A DNA stretch of 64,000 nucleotides from Streptomyces zhihengii (GCF_016919245.1 NZ_JAFEJA010000001.1:1798001-1862000); one strand, 5' to 3'. Shown: positions 17,486 to 27,078, counted from the stretch's first letter. Numbers and translations are program-made. The notes: a model not told the origin generated them from the sequence alone.

Positions 17486-17519
17486 ACGCCCGTCGACGGA
17501 ACGTTCCGTCGACGGGCGT
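17486..17519 (+). terminator. perfect 17-bp inverted repeat terminator after the response regulator
   Basis: ACGCCCGTCGACGGAAC is followed directly by its complement GTTCCGTCGACGGGCGT, then TCTTCC. Very stable, 21 bp after the stop. Confidence 0.75.
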
Positions 17520-17545
17520 CTTCCGTCGACGGATACCCTTGACAC

Positions 17546-18838
17546 GTGACCGACGCCCAAGAGACCGCAGCGCAGACATCACTGCGAACCACCGGGGGCG
17601 CTCCCCCGGACAACGGCGTCCCTGCCGGAGGACTGCCCACCCCGCTGCTGGAGCCCCGTGAGGGCATCCCGCCCGTCGTCGCCGACGAGGAGGCGCTCGC
17701 CGCGGTGACCGCGGCCTTCGCCGCCGGATCCGGCCCCGTCGCCGTCGACGCGGAACGCGCGTCGGGCTACCGCTACGGCCAGCGCGCCTACCTGGTGCAG
17801 CTCCGCCGTGAAGGCGCCGGGACGGCACTGATCGACCCCGTCGGCTGCCCCGACCTGTCCGGCCTCGGCGAGGCGCTCGCCGGCACCGAGTGGATCCTGC
17901 ACGCAGCCACCCAGGACCTGCCCTGCCTGCGGGACATAGGCATGCGCCCCACCCGGCTGTTCGACACCGAGCTCGCCGGACGGCTCGCGGGCTTCCCGCG
18001 CGTCGGCCTCGGCGCGATGGTGGAGAGCGTCCTCGGCTACGCCCTGGAGAAGGGCCACTCCGCGGTCGACTGGTCGACCCGCCCGCTGCCCGAGCCCTGG
18101 CTGCGCTACGCCGCCCTCGACGTGGAGCTCCTCGTCGACCTGCGCGACGCGCTGGAGAAGGAGCTGGACCGGCAGGGGAAGCTGGAGTGGGCCCTGGAGG
18201 AGTTCGACGCGATCGCGTCGGCCCCGCCCGCGCCGCCGCGCAAGGACCCCTGGCGCCGCACCTCGGGGATGCACAAGGTGCGCCGCCGCCGTCAGATGGC
18301 GGTCGTGCGGGAGCTGTGGAACACCCGCGACCGGATCGCGCAGCGGCGCGACGTGTCCCCCGGCAAGGTGCTGGGCGACGCGGCGATCGTCGAGGCGGCC
18401 CTGGCCCTGCCCACGGGCGTCCAGGCGCTCACCGCCCTGCCCGGCTTCGGGCAGCGCATGGGACGCCGTCAGCTCGAACAGTGGCAGGCGGCCGTGGACC
18501 GCGCGAAGGCGCTGCCCGACAACGAGCTGCCGCAGCCCGGCCAGTCCGTGGCGGGCCCGCCGCCGCCGCGCTCCTGGGCGGACAAGGACCCGGCGGCGGC
18601 GGCCCGGCTGTCGGCGGCCCGCGCCGCGGTCACCGCGCTCGCCGAGGAACTGAACATGCCCCAGGAGAACCTGCTCTCGCCGGACACGGTCCGCCGGGTC
18701 TGCTGGGAGCCGCCCGCCCCGCTCACCCCGGACGCGGTCTCCGCCGCGCTGACCGCGCTCGGCGCCCGCGCCTGGCAGGTCACGCTGACGGCCCCGCTGC
18801 TCGTCCAGGCCCTGACGGCCCGGGCGCCGGGGGCATAG
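17546..18838 (+). CDS. rnd: ribonuclease D family 3'-5' exonuclease with HRDC domain
   Basis: A 430-residue protein with a DEDDy exonuclease domain: D68 and E70 (AVDAERA), D124 (AATQDLPCL), and Y188 with D192 (RYAALDVELL). An HRDC nucleic-acid-binding domain follows (HKVRRRRQMAVVRELWNTRDRIA to LTALPGFGQRM), then a second HRDC-like C-terminal region (ARLSAARAAVTALAEELNM). The role is 3' trimming of tRNA precursors and other RNAs. Start GTG 17546 lies close after the preceding terminator. The last 39 bp including the stop are duplicated immediately downstream. Confidence 0.9.
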   Translation: MTDAQETAAQTSLRTTGGAPPDNGVPAGGLPTPLLEPREGIPPVVADEEALAAVTAAFAAGSGPVAVDAERASGYRYGQRAYLVQLRREGAGTALIDPVGCPDLSGLGEALAGTEWILHAATQDLPCLRDIGMRPTRLFDTELAGRLAGFPRVGLGAMVESVLGYALEKGHSAVDWSTRPLPEPWLRYAALDVELLVDLRDALEKELDRQGKLEWALEEFDAIASAPPAPPRKDPWRRTSGMHKVRRRRQMAVVRELWNTRDRIAQRRDVSPGKVLGDAAIVEAALALPTGVQALTALPGFGQRMGRRQLEQWQAAVDRAKALPDNELPQPGQSVAGPPPPRSWADKDPAAAARLSAARAAVTALAEELNMPQENLLSPDTVRRVCWEPPAPLTPDAVSAALTALGARAWQVTLTAPLLVQALTARAPGA

Positions 18839-18887
18839 CCCGGCTCGTCCAGGCCCTGACGGTCCGGGCGCCGGGGGCATAGCCCGG
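18800..18887 (+). repeat. 44-bp tandem duplication of the RNase D gene end
   Basis: The block starting CTCGTCCAGGCCCTGACGG at 18800 repeats at 18844 with one mismatch, copying the last codons, the TAG stop and the following CCCGG. The period is not a multiple of three, so the second copy is non-coding. Confidence 0.85.
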
Positions 18888-19179
18888 CTCGGGGCGGGCG
18901 CGTCGGGCGGGGCGCAGCCCGGCTCCGGGCACGCGCCGCCCCCGGGCTGGCAGGAGGTCCGCCCTCCGGTCACGCCGCGCCGACGGACGAAGGCGCGGGG
19001 TGCCCACCGCCCGGCCGCGCGCCGTCGTGGGCCCGGCGGGCCGGACGCCGGCGGGCGACGAGCCCCACGGCCCGTCCCGCGCCCGCGCCCCGGGGCCGCA
19101 CCGCCGCCCCGCGCATCCTTCGGGGGAACTGTGCGCGGCCCGCGTGGGGCGGGGCCCGCCCGGTGGTACGAGCTGGGTG

Positions 19180-20307
19180 ATGTCCAGCCCTCCCGACCAC
19201 TCAGCGCGCCCGACGCCGCCCCCGCAGCCGCCGGGGCACGAGGCGCCGCGCGTCCCCGAGGTCCTGCGCACGGCGGCCGCCTTCTCCTGGCGGATCATCG
19301 TCGTGGGCGCCCTGGTGTTCGGGGTGTTCTCCCTGCTCGGCCGGTTCCACAAGCTCGGTGTCGCGGTCTTCCTCGGGCTGGTGATCACCGCGGTGCTCCG
19401 CCCGGTCGCGGGCCTGCTGTCCCGCTGGATGCCGAGGGCCGCGGCGGTGGCCGTGTCCCTGATCGGCAGCCTCCTGCTGCTCCTCGGGCTCGGCGCGCTG
19501 GTCGGCGAGGCGGTGGCGGGCGAGCGCGCGGAGCTGATGCGGGAGTTCACCACCGGGATCGACCGGATCGAACGCTGGCTGGAGCAGCCGCCGTTCCGGA
19601 TCGCCCCGGAGGCGCTGACCGACATCCAGCACCGCATCGGCGAGTTCCTGTCCAGCCACCGCTCCACCGTGATCAGCACCGCCATCAGCGGGGCCGACCG
19701 CCTGGTGGAGGTGCTGACGGTGCTCGCGCTCGCGGTGTTCTGCTCGGTCTTCTTCATCCACTCCGGGGACCGCCAGTGGGCCTGGTTCCGCGAGGAGCTG
19801 CCGGCCGCCGCGCGGGAGCGGGTCTCGGTCGCGGGCTCCGCCGCCTGGCGGACCTTCACCGGCTACACCCACGGCATCCTGCTGGTGGCCGCGGTCAACG
19901 CGGTCCTGGTCGGGATCGCGCTGTTCGCCCTCGGGGTGCCCCTGGCCGTACCGCTGGCGCTGCTGGAGTTCGTCGCGGCCTTCGTCCCGCTCATCGGGTC
20001 GCCCATCGCGCTCGCCGTGGCGGCGGTGGTGGCGCTGGCGGCGAAAGGCCCGCTGGTGGCCGGGATCGTGGTCGCGCTGATCGTGGTGATCGGCCAGATC
20101 GAGGGGCATCTGCTGCACCCGATCGTGATGAGCTGGGCGGTCCGGCTGCACCCGGTGGTGGTCGCGCTGGCCGTGATCGGGGGCGCGGTCGCCGCCGGGG
20201 TGATCGGCGCGGTGGCGGCCGTGCCGCTGGTCGCCGTCCTGTGGTCGGTGCGCCAGGCCCTGCGCGCCGACCGGGCGGCGCGCGCCGGCCGGGCCCCGTC
20301 CGGCTGA
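19180..20307 (+). CDS. AI-2E family transporter (PF01594-type permease)
   Basis: A 375-residue membrane protein with about seven to eight transmembrane helices: FSWRIIVVGALVFGVFSLL, VAVFLGLVITAVLRPV, VSLIGSLLLLLGLGALV, then a large soluble loop (EAVAGERAEL to ISGADRLVE), and helices through LVAAVNAVLVGIALFALG, ALLEFVAAFVPLIGSPIAL and GAVAAGVIGAVAAVPLVAV. The GPLVAGIVVALIVVIGQIEGHLLHP stretch is typical of the family. Members act as exporters or ion antiporters; the substrate is not predictable. Start ATG 19180 (GTG 19177 also possible); longer in-frame extensions upstream are Arg/Pro-rich and not family-like. Confidence 0.85.
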   Translation: MSSPPDHSARPTPPPQPPGHEAPRVPEVLRTAAAFSWRIIVVGALVFGVFSLLGRFHKLGVAVFLGLVITAVLRPVAGLLSRWMPRAAAVAVSLIGSLLLLLGLGALVGEAVAGERAELMREFTTGIDRIERWLEQPPFRIAPEALTDIQHRIGEFLSSHRSTVISTAISGADRLVEVLTVLALAVFCSVFFIHSGDRQWAWFREELPAAARERVSVAGSAAWRTFTGYTHGILLVAAVNAVLVGIALFALGVPLAVPLALLEFVAAFVPLIGSPIALAVAAVVALAAKGPLVAGIVVALIVVIGQIEGHLLHPIVMSWAVRLHPVVVALAVIGGAVAAGVIGAVAAVPLVAVLWSVRQALRADRAARAGRAPSG

Positions 20308-20425
20308 CCGGCGCCCGGCCCGCCCGGGAGGGCTCGTCCGGCCGGTTTCGGCTCCCCTCCGGTGCGGGGAGAGCCACTACTGGGTGTGACCTTCGCCGCT
20401 CCCGCCCCAAGGGGTGGGCAGCCTG

Positions 20426-20441
20426 GTTACCCACAAGTAGC
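20426..20441. promoter_or_regulatory. inverted repeat in the fadA-fadB promoter region
   Basis: GTTAC-N6-GTAGC is a near-perfect inverted repeat 74 bp before the fadA start, with CAAGTAGCATGG and CGAGCAAGCGC around it. The position suits a TetR-type fatty-acid-degradation repressor. The regulator assignment is inference. Confidence 0.35.
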
Positions 20442-20514
20442 ATGGGCCGAGCAAGCGCACGCTCAGGCGTGTGTGCCGCAGCAGTGCCACCCCGCACCCT
20501 GGAGGAGAGCCATC

Positions 20515-21741
20515 GTGCCTCGTACCGTCAGGGACGTCGTCTTCGTCGACGGCGTCCGCACCCCGTTCGGCAAGGCGGGCCCGAAGGGCATCTACCACGA
20601 GACCCGCGCCGACGATCTCGTCGTCAAGGCCATCCGGGAGCTGCTGCGCCGCAACCCGGCGCTCGACCCCAAGAAGATCGACGAGGTCGCGATCGCGGCG
20701 ACCACCCAGATCGGCGACCAGGGTCTGACGATCGGCCGCACCGCCGGCATCCTCGCCGGGCTGCCCCAGTCCGTGCCGGGCTACTCCATCGACCGCATGT
20801 GCGCGGGCGCCCTCACCGCCGTGACCTCGGTCGCCGGCAGCGTGGCCTTCGGCGCGTACGACATCGCCGTGGCCGGCGGCGTCGAGCACATGGGCCGCCA
20901 CCCGATGGGCGAGGGCGTCGACCCGAACCCGCGGTTCGTGAGCGAGAAGCTGGTCGACGAGTCCGCCCTGTTCATGGGCATGACCGCCGAGAACCTGCAC
21001 GACCGCTACCCCACCATCACCAAGCAGCGCGCCGACGAGTACGCCGTGCGCTCGCAGGAGAAGGCCGCCAAGGCGTACGCCGACGGCAAGATCCAGCAGG
21101 ACCTGGTACCGGTGTCGGTGCGCCGCACCAACCCCGAGGCCGGCGAGACCGGCTGGGGTCTGGTCACCGCCGACGAGCCGATGCGCCCGGGTACGACGCT
21201 GGAGTCGCTGGCCGGCCTGAAGACGCCGTTCCGTGTCCACGGCCGCGTCACCGCGGGCAACGCGGCGGGCCTCAACGACGGCGCCACCGCCTCGCTCATC
21301 GCCTCCGAGGACTTCGCCCGGGAGAACAACCTCCCGGTCAAGATGCGCCTGGTCGCGTACTCCTTCGCCGGTGTCGAGCCCGAGGTCATGGGCTACGGCC
21401 CGATCCCGGCCACCGAGAAGGCGCTCGCCCAGGCGGGCCTGTCCATCTCGGACATCGGTCTCTTCGAGATCAACGAGGCCTTCGCCGTGCAGGTGCTGGC
21501 CTTCCTGGAGCACTACGGCATCGCCGACGACGACGCCCGCGTCAACCAGTACGGCGGGGCCATCGCGTTCGGCCACCCGCTGGCCTCCTCCGGCGTGCGT
21601 CTGATGACGCAGCTCGCCCGGCAGTTCGAGGACCAGCCCGAGGTCCGCTACGGCCTCACGACCATGTGCGTCGGCTTCGGCATGGGCGCCACCGTCATCT
21701 GGGAGAACCCGCACCACAAGGACGCCGGAGGCGACAAGTGA
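20515..21741 (+). CDS. fadA: acetyl-CoA C-acyltransferase (thiolase, beta-oxidation)
   Basis: A 408-residue thiolase that cleaves 3-ketoacyl-CoA to acetyl-CoA and a shortened acyl-CoA. Catalytic residues are visible: Cys96 (DRMCAGAL), His354 (FGHPLASSG) and Cys385 (TMCVGFGMG). GTG 20515 has GGAGGAG 7 bases upstream; the longer in-frame ORF back to 20362 is not family sequence. The stop overlaps the fadB GTG by 4 bp, coupling the two subunits of the beta-oxidation complex. Confidence 0.93.
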   Translation: MPRTVRDVVFVDGVRTPFGKAGPKGIYHETRADDLVVKAIRELLRRNPALDPKKIDEVAIAATTQIGDQGLTIGRTAGILAGLPQSVPGYSIDRMCAGALTAVTSVAGSVAFGAYDIAVAGGVEHMGRHPMGEGVDPNPRFVSEKLVDESALFMGMTAENLHDRYPTITKQRADEYAVRSQEKAAKAYADGKIQQDLVPVSVRRTNPEAGETGWGLVTADEPMRPGTTLESLAGLKTPFRVHGRVTAGNAAGLNDGATASLIASEDFARENNLPVKMRLVAYSFAGVEPEVMGYGPIPATEKALAQAGLSISDIGLFEINEAFAVQVLAFLEHYGIADDDARVNQYGGAIAFGHPLASSGVRLMTQLARQFEDQPEVRYGLTTMCVGFGMGATVIWENPHHKDAGGDK

Positions 21742-23867
21742 CCACCACCGCTGAGCTTCTGAAGGGCGCGGCCGAGCTGTTCCCCGACGAGGTCGTGACG
21801 CAGGCGCACGTGCGCCACCTCGACCTCCCCGGCGGTGCCGGGCGCTTCGCGCTCATCACGCTGGACAACGGCCACGACCACACCAAGCCGACCACCGTCG
21901 GCCCGCAGTCCCTGGCCAACCTGGACGCCGCCCTCGACCAGGTCGAGAAGGAGGCCGCCGAGGGCTCCATCGTGGGCGTCGGCGTCACGGGCAAGCCGTT
22001 CATCTTCGCGGTCGGCGCCGACCTCAAGGGCGTCGAGCTGCTGAAGCGGCACAAGGACGCGCTGGCGATCGGCAAGGGCGGTCACGACGTCTTCAAGCGT
22101 CTGTCCGGCCTCGCCGTGCCGACCTTCGCGTACTACAACGGCGCCGCGATGGGCGGCGGTGTCGAGATCGGCCTGCACTGCGCCTACCGCACCGTCTCGC
22201 AGGCGATCCCCGCCTTCTCGCTGCCCGAGGTCTTCCTCGGCCTGGTACCGGGCTGGGGCGGCTGCACCATCCTGCCGAACCTGATCGGCGCCGAGAAGGC
22301 CGTCTCGGTCATCATCGAGAACTCGCTGAACCAGAACAAGCAGCTCAAGGGCGCCCAGGTCTTCGACCTCGGCATCGCCGACGCCCTCTTCGAGGGCGCG
22401 GACTTCCTGGAGCAGTCGCTGATCTGGACGGCGTCCGTCCTCAAGGGCGAGATCGTCGTCGAGCGTCCCGGCGTGGACCGCGGCGAGGCGTGGGACGCGG
22501 CCGTCGCCAAGGGCCGCTTCGTCGCCGACTCCAAGGTGCACGGCGCCGCCCCGGCCGCCTACCGGGCCCTCGACATCATCGAGGCCGCCAAGGACGGCGA
22601 CCTGCAGAAGGGCTTCGACGCCGAGGACCAGGCCCTGGCCGACCTCATCATGGGCGGCGAACTGCGCTCCGGCATCTACGCCTTCAACCTGGTGCAGAAG
22701 CGCGGCAAGCGCCCCGCGGGCGCCCCGGACAAGTCGCTGGCCCGCCCGGTCACCAAGGTCGGTGTCGTCGGCGCCGGTCTGATGGCCTCGCAGCTCGCCC
22801 TGCTGTTCCTGCGCCGCCTCGAAGTGCCGGTCGTGCTGACCGACATCGACCAGGAGCGCGTCGACAAGGGCGTGGGCTACGTCCACGCCGAGATCGAGAA
22901 GCTGCTCGGCAAGGGCCGCATCAACCAGGACAAGGCCAACCGCCTGAAGGCCCTGGTCACCGGTGTGCTCGACAAGGCCGAGGGCTTCGCGGACGCGGAC
23001 TTCGTCATCGAGGCCGTGTTCGAGGAGATGTCCGTCAAGCAGAAGGTGTTCGCGGAGGTCGAGGCGGTCGCCCCGGCGCACGCCGTCCTCGCCACCAACA
23101 CCTCGTCGCTGTCGGTCTCCGAGATGGCGTCCAAGCTCCAGCACCCCGAGCGGGTCGTCGGCTTCCACTTCTTCAACCCGGTCGCGATCCTCCCGCTGCT
23201 GGAGATCGTCCGCGGCGAGCAGACGGACGACGCGTCCCTCGCCACCGCGTTCGGTGTCGCGAAGAAGCTGAAGAAGACCGCGGTCCTCACCAAGGACGCC
23301 CCGGCGTTCGTCGTGAACCGCATCCTCACCCGCTTCATGGGCGAGATCCAGAACGTCATCGACGAGGGCACCCCGGTGGCCACCGCCGAGAAGGCCGTCG
23401 AGCCGCTCGGTCTGCCGATGTCGCCGCTGGTCCTGCTGGAGCTCGTGGGCCCGGCCATCGGCCTGCACGTCTCCGAGACCCTGAACCGCGCCTTCCCGGA
23501 GCGCTTCACCGTCTCCCCCAACCTGAAGGCCGTCGTCGAGGCGGGCAAGCGGGGCTTCTACGTCTACGATTCCGGCAAGCCGGAGCTGGACCCGGAGGTC
23601 GCCGCGCTCCTGAAGCAGGGCGACAGCGTCCTGACCGAGGAGCAGGTCCGCGACCGCGTCCTGGACGCCGTCGCCCAGGAGATCGGCCTGATGCTGGACG
23701 AGGGTGTCGTCGCCGAGGCGCAGGACATCGACCTCTGCCTGATCACGGGCGCCGGCTGGCCCTTCCACCTGGGCGGCATCACGCCGTACCTGGACCGTGA
23801 GGGTGTCTCGGAGCGCGTGAACGGCAAGCCGTTCCTGGCACCGGGCGTCGCGAGCGTGCCCGCGTAG
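21738..23867 (+). CDS. fadB: 3-hydroxyacyl-CoA dehydrogenase / enoyl-CoA hydratase (FadB-type)
   Basis: A 709-residue bifunctional subunit. The N-terminal crotonase domain (about 1-310) has the oxyanion-hole region YYNGAAMGGGVEIGLHC and FSLPEVFLGLVPGWGG. A Rossmann domain follows (VGVVGAGLMASQLALLFL, then VLTDIDQERVDKG), with the catalytic His in VVGFHFFNPVAILPLLEI and two C-terminal 3HCDH helical domains. It hydrates enoyl-CoA and oxidises 3-hydroxyacyl-CoA, passing product to the FadA thiolase encoded just upstream. Start GTG 21738 overlaps the fadA stop. It ends at a very strong terminator. Confidence 0.93.
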   Translation: MTTTAELLKGAAELFPDEVVTQAHVRHLDLPGGAGRFALITLDNGHDHTKPTTVGPQSLANLDAALDQVEKEAAEGSIVGVGVTGKPFIFAVGADLKGVELLKRHKDALAIGKGGHDVFKRLSGLAVPTFAYYNGAAMGGGVEIGLHCAYRTVSQAIPAFSLPEVFLGLVPGWGGCTILPNLIGAEKAVSVIIENSLNQNKQLKGAQVFDLGIADALFEGADFLEQSLIWTASVLKGEIVVERPGVDRGEAWDAAVAKGRFVADSKVHGAAPAAYRALDIIEAAKDGDLQKGFDAEDQALADLIMGGELRSGIYAFNLVQKRGKRPAGAPDKSLARPVTKVGVVGAGLMASQLALLFLRRLEVPVVLTDIDQERVDKGVGYVHAEIEKLLGKGRINQDKANRLKALVTGVLDKAEGFADADFVIEAVFEEMSVKQKVFAEVEAVAPAHAVLATNTSSLSVSEMASKLQHPERVVGFHFFNPVAILPLLEIVRGEQTDDASLATAFGVAKKLKKTAVLTKDAPAFVVNRILTRFMGEIQNVIDEGTPVATAEKAVEPLGLPMSPLVLLELVGPAIGLHVSETLNRAFPERFTVSPNLKAVVEAGKRGFYVYDSGKPELDPEVAALLKQGDSVLTEEQVRDRVLDAVAQEIGLMLDEGVVAEAQDIDLCLITGAGWPFHLGGITPYLDREGVSERVNGKPFLAPGVASVPA

Positions 23868-23882
23868 CGGAACCCGCAACAG

Positions 23883-23921
23883 GGACCGGGCCGTACGGGA
23901 GTCTCCCGTACGGCCCGGTCC
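23883..23921. terminator. 18-bp-stem bidirectional terminator after fadB
   Basis: GGACCGGGCCGTACGGGA, loop GTC, TCCCGTACGGCCCGGTCC, then TCTTC. A perfect stem between the convergent fadB and beta-propeller genes. Confidence 0.85.
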
Positions 23922-23949
23922 TCTTCGCGCTCCGCCCGCCGGGGCGGCG

Positions 23950-25023
23950 TCAGTTCAGCGGCTTCCAGCGGCCGAGGGCGAAGCCGTCCTCCGCCGTCTT
24001 CTGCCGGTTGAGGAGCGGCTGCCCGCCGGGCGGCAGGACCGCGGCGACGAGCCCCCGCTCCCCGTCGGGGCACAGGGCGAGCGACAGGCCGCCGCCGGCG
24101 CCGGGCGCCGTGGGGGTCCACCAGGCGCCCGCGTCCTCGTTGCCGGTCGGGTAGGCGGCGAAGGCGATCTCGCCGTCCGCGGTCTCCTGGGCGAGGACCG
24201 TGCAGGGGTGGCCGTCGATGGTGGCGGCGGCCGGGACCAGCGGACCGGGGCCCGCGGCCTCCAGCAGCAGCCGGGCGTCCTCCTCGTGGCCCGGCGCCCA
24301 GCGCCGGACGGTGCCGTCCTCGTCGCTGAAGAACAGCACGACCTCGCCGCTCTGCGTGGTGAGCGCGGAGAACACCGCGGGCGTGGTCGCCACCTCCAAC
24401 CGCTCGGCCGCGGCGAAGGCGGCGCCCGGCTTCTCCTGCGTCCACCGGGCGACGGAGGTCGCGTCGGCGACGAACAGTTCGACCAGCCCCTCCCCGTCGA
24501 CGGCCGCGGCGATGGTCTCGCGGACCCGCCGGCCGCCGAGGTCCTGCCAGCGCCCCCAGCCGCCGTTGGTCTGCTGGAGGCGGACGCTCACACCCCCGCC
24601 GCCGTTCTTGAGCGCCACGCACAGCCGGCCCGCGCCGTCGACGACGGCGGCCGGGTCGCCCGTCCACTTGGCGATCCTGTTGGGGTGGCCCAGCGACGAC
24701 CAGCCCAGCATGGGGCGCCCGGTCTGGAACTGGACCGCGTGCACCAGCTCCAGGTTGCCGTCGGCGGTGCGCCGCCCGCCGACGAGGTGCACATAGCCGT
24801 CCTCGCCCTGGGCGAGGACGACCCGGGGCAGTACGCCGGGAGCGGGCAGCCGGTCCGGCCCCTGCCAGCCGGAGCCGTGCTCCGTCCAGCGCACCACCTC
24901 CTGCTCACCGGGCAGGAACAGGGAGAGCCGGCCGTCCCTCCCCCGGGTGAGCCAGCTTCCGGAGACCTGGGGGGAGCCCTGTGGTCCGCTGTCGGGGGGA
25001 GTCGTCACGGGCGCAGTAGCCAT
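23950..25023 (-). CDS. beta-propeller (PLL/tectonin-like) protein of unknown function
   Basis: A 357-residue protein built of repeated units of about 45-55 residues with recurring Trp and Asp-Gly turns (SGSWLTRGRDGRLSLF, VVRWTEHGSGW, GWSSLGHPNRIAKWTGDPAA, GRWQDLGGRRVRETIAAAVDGEG, ARWTQEKPG, RRWAPGHEEDARL). This pattern fits a PLL-type lectin-like propeller. No signal peptide or membrane segment is seen, so it is probably cytoplasmic. The ligand is unknown. It converges with fadB and is divergent from the NYN-like gene. Confidence 0.6.
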   Translation of the reverse strand: MATAPVTTPPDSGPQGSPQVSGSWLTRGRDGRLSLFLPGEQEVVRWTEHGSGWQGPDRLPAPGVLPRVVLAQGEDGYVHLVGGRRTADGNLELVHAVQFQTGRPMLGWSSLGHPNRIAKWTGDPAAVVDGAGRLCVALKNGGGGVSVRLQQTNGGWGRWQDLGGRRVRETIAAAVDGEGLVELFVADATSVARWTQEKPGAAFAAAERLEVATTPAVFSALTTQSGEVVLFFSDEDGTVRRWAPGHEEDARLLLEAAGPGPLVPAAATIDGHPCTVLAQETADGEIAFAAYPTGNEDAGAWWTPTAPGAGGGLSLALCPDGERGLVAAVLPPGGQPLLNRQKTAEDGFALGRWKPLN

Positions 25024-25155
25024 GGCAGTCCATCGCGTCTGAAAGGGTCGAGTAGGTGTTCGGTCACCACCTCACAGTGTCTCAGTCCCCGGACGCCACC
25101 GGAACGCCGACCCCGATTTTCGCGGACCTCGTCCGGTGCCTGCGAAGCTGGCCCC

Positions 25156-25527
25156 ATGGACACCCTGCTCGTCGTGGACGCGGCCAATGTCGTGGGTTCG
25201 GTGCCGGACGGCTGGTGGCGTGACCGGCGGGCCGCGGCCGAGCGGCTGAGGGACGCGCTGGCGGCGCCGGACGGCCAGTCGGCGGTGTCCGGCCCGGTCG
25301 CGATCGTGATGGTCGTCGAAGGGGCCGCCCGCCCCGTGGCGTCGGTGCCCGGCGTGCTCGTCGAGGCCGCTCCCGGCAGCGGCGACGACACGATCGCCGA
25401 ACTCGCGGCCCGGGCCGGACGGGAGGGCCGTCCGTGCGTGGTGGTGACCGCCGACCGGGGCCTGCGGGAGCGTGTCACCGCCCACGGGGCGCGCTGCGCG
25501 GGCCCCCGGTCGGTCCGCCGCCGCTGA
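25156..25527 (+). CDS. small NYN/PIN-like domain protein
   Basis: A 123-residue protein beginning MDTLLVVDAANVVGSVPDGWW, where the Asp in DAANVVG matches the N-terminal acidic strand of NYN/PIN-like nucleases. Further acidic positions are GSGDDTIAELA and VVTADRGLRERV (the DRGLR element). It is predicted to be a small metal-dependent RNase-fold protein; homologues are often mislabelled NTP pyrophosphohydrolase. Start ATG 25156. The upstream 132-bp gap holds the divergent promoters with the propeller gene. Confidence 0.65.
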   Translation: MDTLLVVDAANVVGSVPDGWWRDRRAAAERLRDALAAPDGQSAVSGPVAIVMVVEGAARPVASVPGVLVEAAPGSGDDTIAELAARAGREGRPCVVVTADRGLRERVTAHGARCAGPRSVRRR

Positions 25528-25563
25528 GCGCGGCACGCGGCCCGGCAGGGGGCCCTGCGGGCC

Positions 25564-27078
25564 TCAGTAGCGGGCGTCCTGGCCCGCCTTGCCGAGACGG
25601 CTGTGCTTGCGCCCGTAGAGGGCGTACACGATGCAGCCGATGACCATCCACACCGCGAACCGGAACCAGGTCTCGGACGGCAGGTTGAGCATCAGCCACA
25701 CCGAGGCGGCGATCGACACGATCGGGAGGAACGGCACCCAGGGGGTGCGGAAGGCGCGGTGCAGGTCGGGACGCGTACGGCGCAGGATGATCACGCCGAG
25801 GGCGACCACGACGAAGGCGAACAGCGTGCCGATGTTCACCAGGGCCGCCAGCTCGTTGATGCTGGTGAAGCCGGCGACGATCGCGATGACCACACCCAGG
25901 AGGATCGTCGGGCGGTACGGGGTGCGGAAGCGCGGGTGGGTCTTGGAGAAGAACCGGGGAAGCAGCCCGTCGCGGCTCATGGCGAAGAACACCCGGGTCT
26001 GGCCCAGCAGCAGGATCATGCAGACGGTCGTCAGGCCGACCGCGGCGCCGAAACTGATCACGCCCGCGTAGAACGGATGGCCGACCGCCTTGAAGGCGTC
26101 CGCCAGTGGCGCGGTCACGGACAGCTCGCTGTAGTGCTGCATGCCGGTGACCACCAGGGAGACCGCCACGTAGAGCACCGTGCAGATGAGCAGCGAGCCG
26201 AGGATGCCGCGCGGCATGTCGCGCTGCGGCAGCTTGGTCTCCTCGGCGGCGGTGGCCACCACGTCGAAGCCGATGAAGGCGAAGAACACGATCGACGCGG
26301 CGGTGAAGATGCCCATCACGCCGAAGTTGGTCGGCTCGTAGCCGAACATGAGCTGGACCAGCGGCGCGTCCCAGCCGGAGCCGGACGTCTGTCCCTGGGC
26401 CTCGGGGACGAAGGGCTTGTAGTTGTCCGCCTTGATGAAGAAGAGACCGGCGATGATCACGATCATGACCACGGTCACCTTGATCGCGACCACGACCGCG
26501 GTGATCCGGGCGGACAGCTTCATGCCGAGGACGAGGATCGCCGTCAGCACCAGGATGAGCAGGAAGGCCAGCAGGTCGAAGGTGCCTCCCGCGACGTCCG
26601 GCCCCTCCAGCGCCGCCGGCAGATGCCAGCCGGCGTTGTCCAGCAGCGATCTGACGTAGCCGGACCAGCCGACGGCGACCACCGCGGTGCCGAGCGCGAA
26701 CTCCAGGACGAGGTCCCAGCCGATGATCCAGGCGGGCAGCTCGCCGAGCGAGGCGTACGAGAACGTGTACGCGGAGCCCGCCACCGGGACGGTGGAGGCG
26801 AACTCGGCGTAGCACAGGGCCGCCAGGGCGCAGACGACACCGGCGACGACGAAGGCCAGCGCCGTAGCGGGCCCCGCGGTCTCCTTGGCGACCTTGCCCG
26901 TGAGGACGAAGATGCCGGTGCCGATGATGACGCCGACGCCGAAGACCGTCAGGTCGAGGGCGGAGAGGGATTTCTTGAGAGCGTGCTCCGGCTCCTCCGT
27001 GTCCCGGATCGACTGCTCGACCGTCTTGGTACGGAAGGCCCCGCCCCGGCCGCCCGCTGGGTCTGTATCTGTGCTCAC
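25564..27078 (-). CDS. APC-superfamily amino acid permease
   Basis: A 504-residue protein with twelve or more predicted transmembrane helices. APC motifs: LTVFGVGVIIGTGIFVLTG (helix 1 substrate loop), FAFIGFDVVATAAEETKLPQRDMP and CMILLLGQTRVFFAMSRDGLLP. Closest in style to cationic amino acid transporters of the YfnA/CAT type; the substrate is not certain. GTG 27078 has GGAGG 7 bases upstream, so the 27-residue extension to 27159 is rejected. It is located just beyond dxs on the same strand, separated from it by a strong terminator. Confidence 0.85.
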   Translation of the reverse strand: MSTDTDPAGGRGGAFRTKTVEQSIRDTEEPEHALKKSLSALDLTVFGVGVIIGTGIFVLTGKVAKETAGPATALAFVVAGVVCALAALCYAEFASTVPVAGSAYTFSYASLGELPAWIIGWDLVLEFALGTAVVAVGWSGYVRSLLDNAGWHLPAALEGPDVAGGTFDLLAFLLILVLTAILVLGMKLSARITAVVVAIKVTVVMIVIIAGLFFIKADNYKPFVPEAQGQTSGSGWDAPLVQLMFGYEPTNFGVMGIFTAASIVFFAFIGFDVVATAAEETKLPQRDMPRGILGSLLICTVLYVAVSLVVTGMQHYSELSVTAPLADAFKAVGHPFYAGVISFGAAVGLTTVCMILLLGQTRVFFAMSRDGLLPRFFSKTHPRFRTPYRPTILLGVVIAIVAGFTSINELAALVNIGTLFAFVVVALGVIILRRTRPDLHRAFRTPWVPFLPIVSIAASVWLMLNLPSETWFRFAVWMVIGCIVYALYGRKHSRLGKAGQDARY

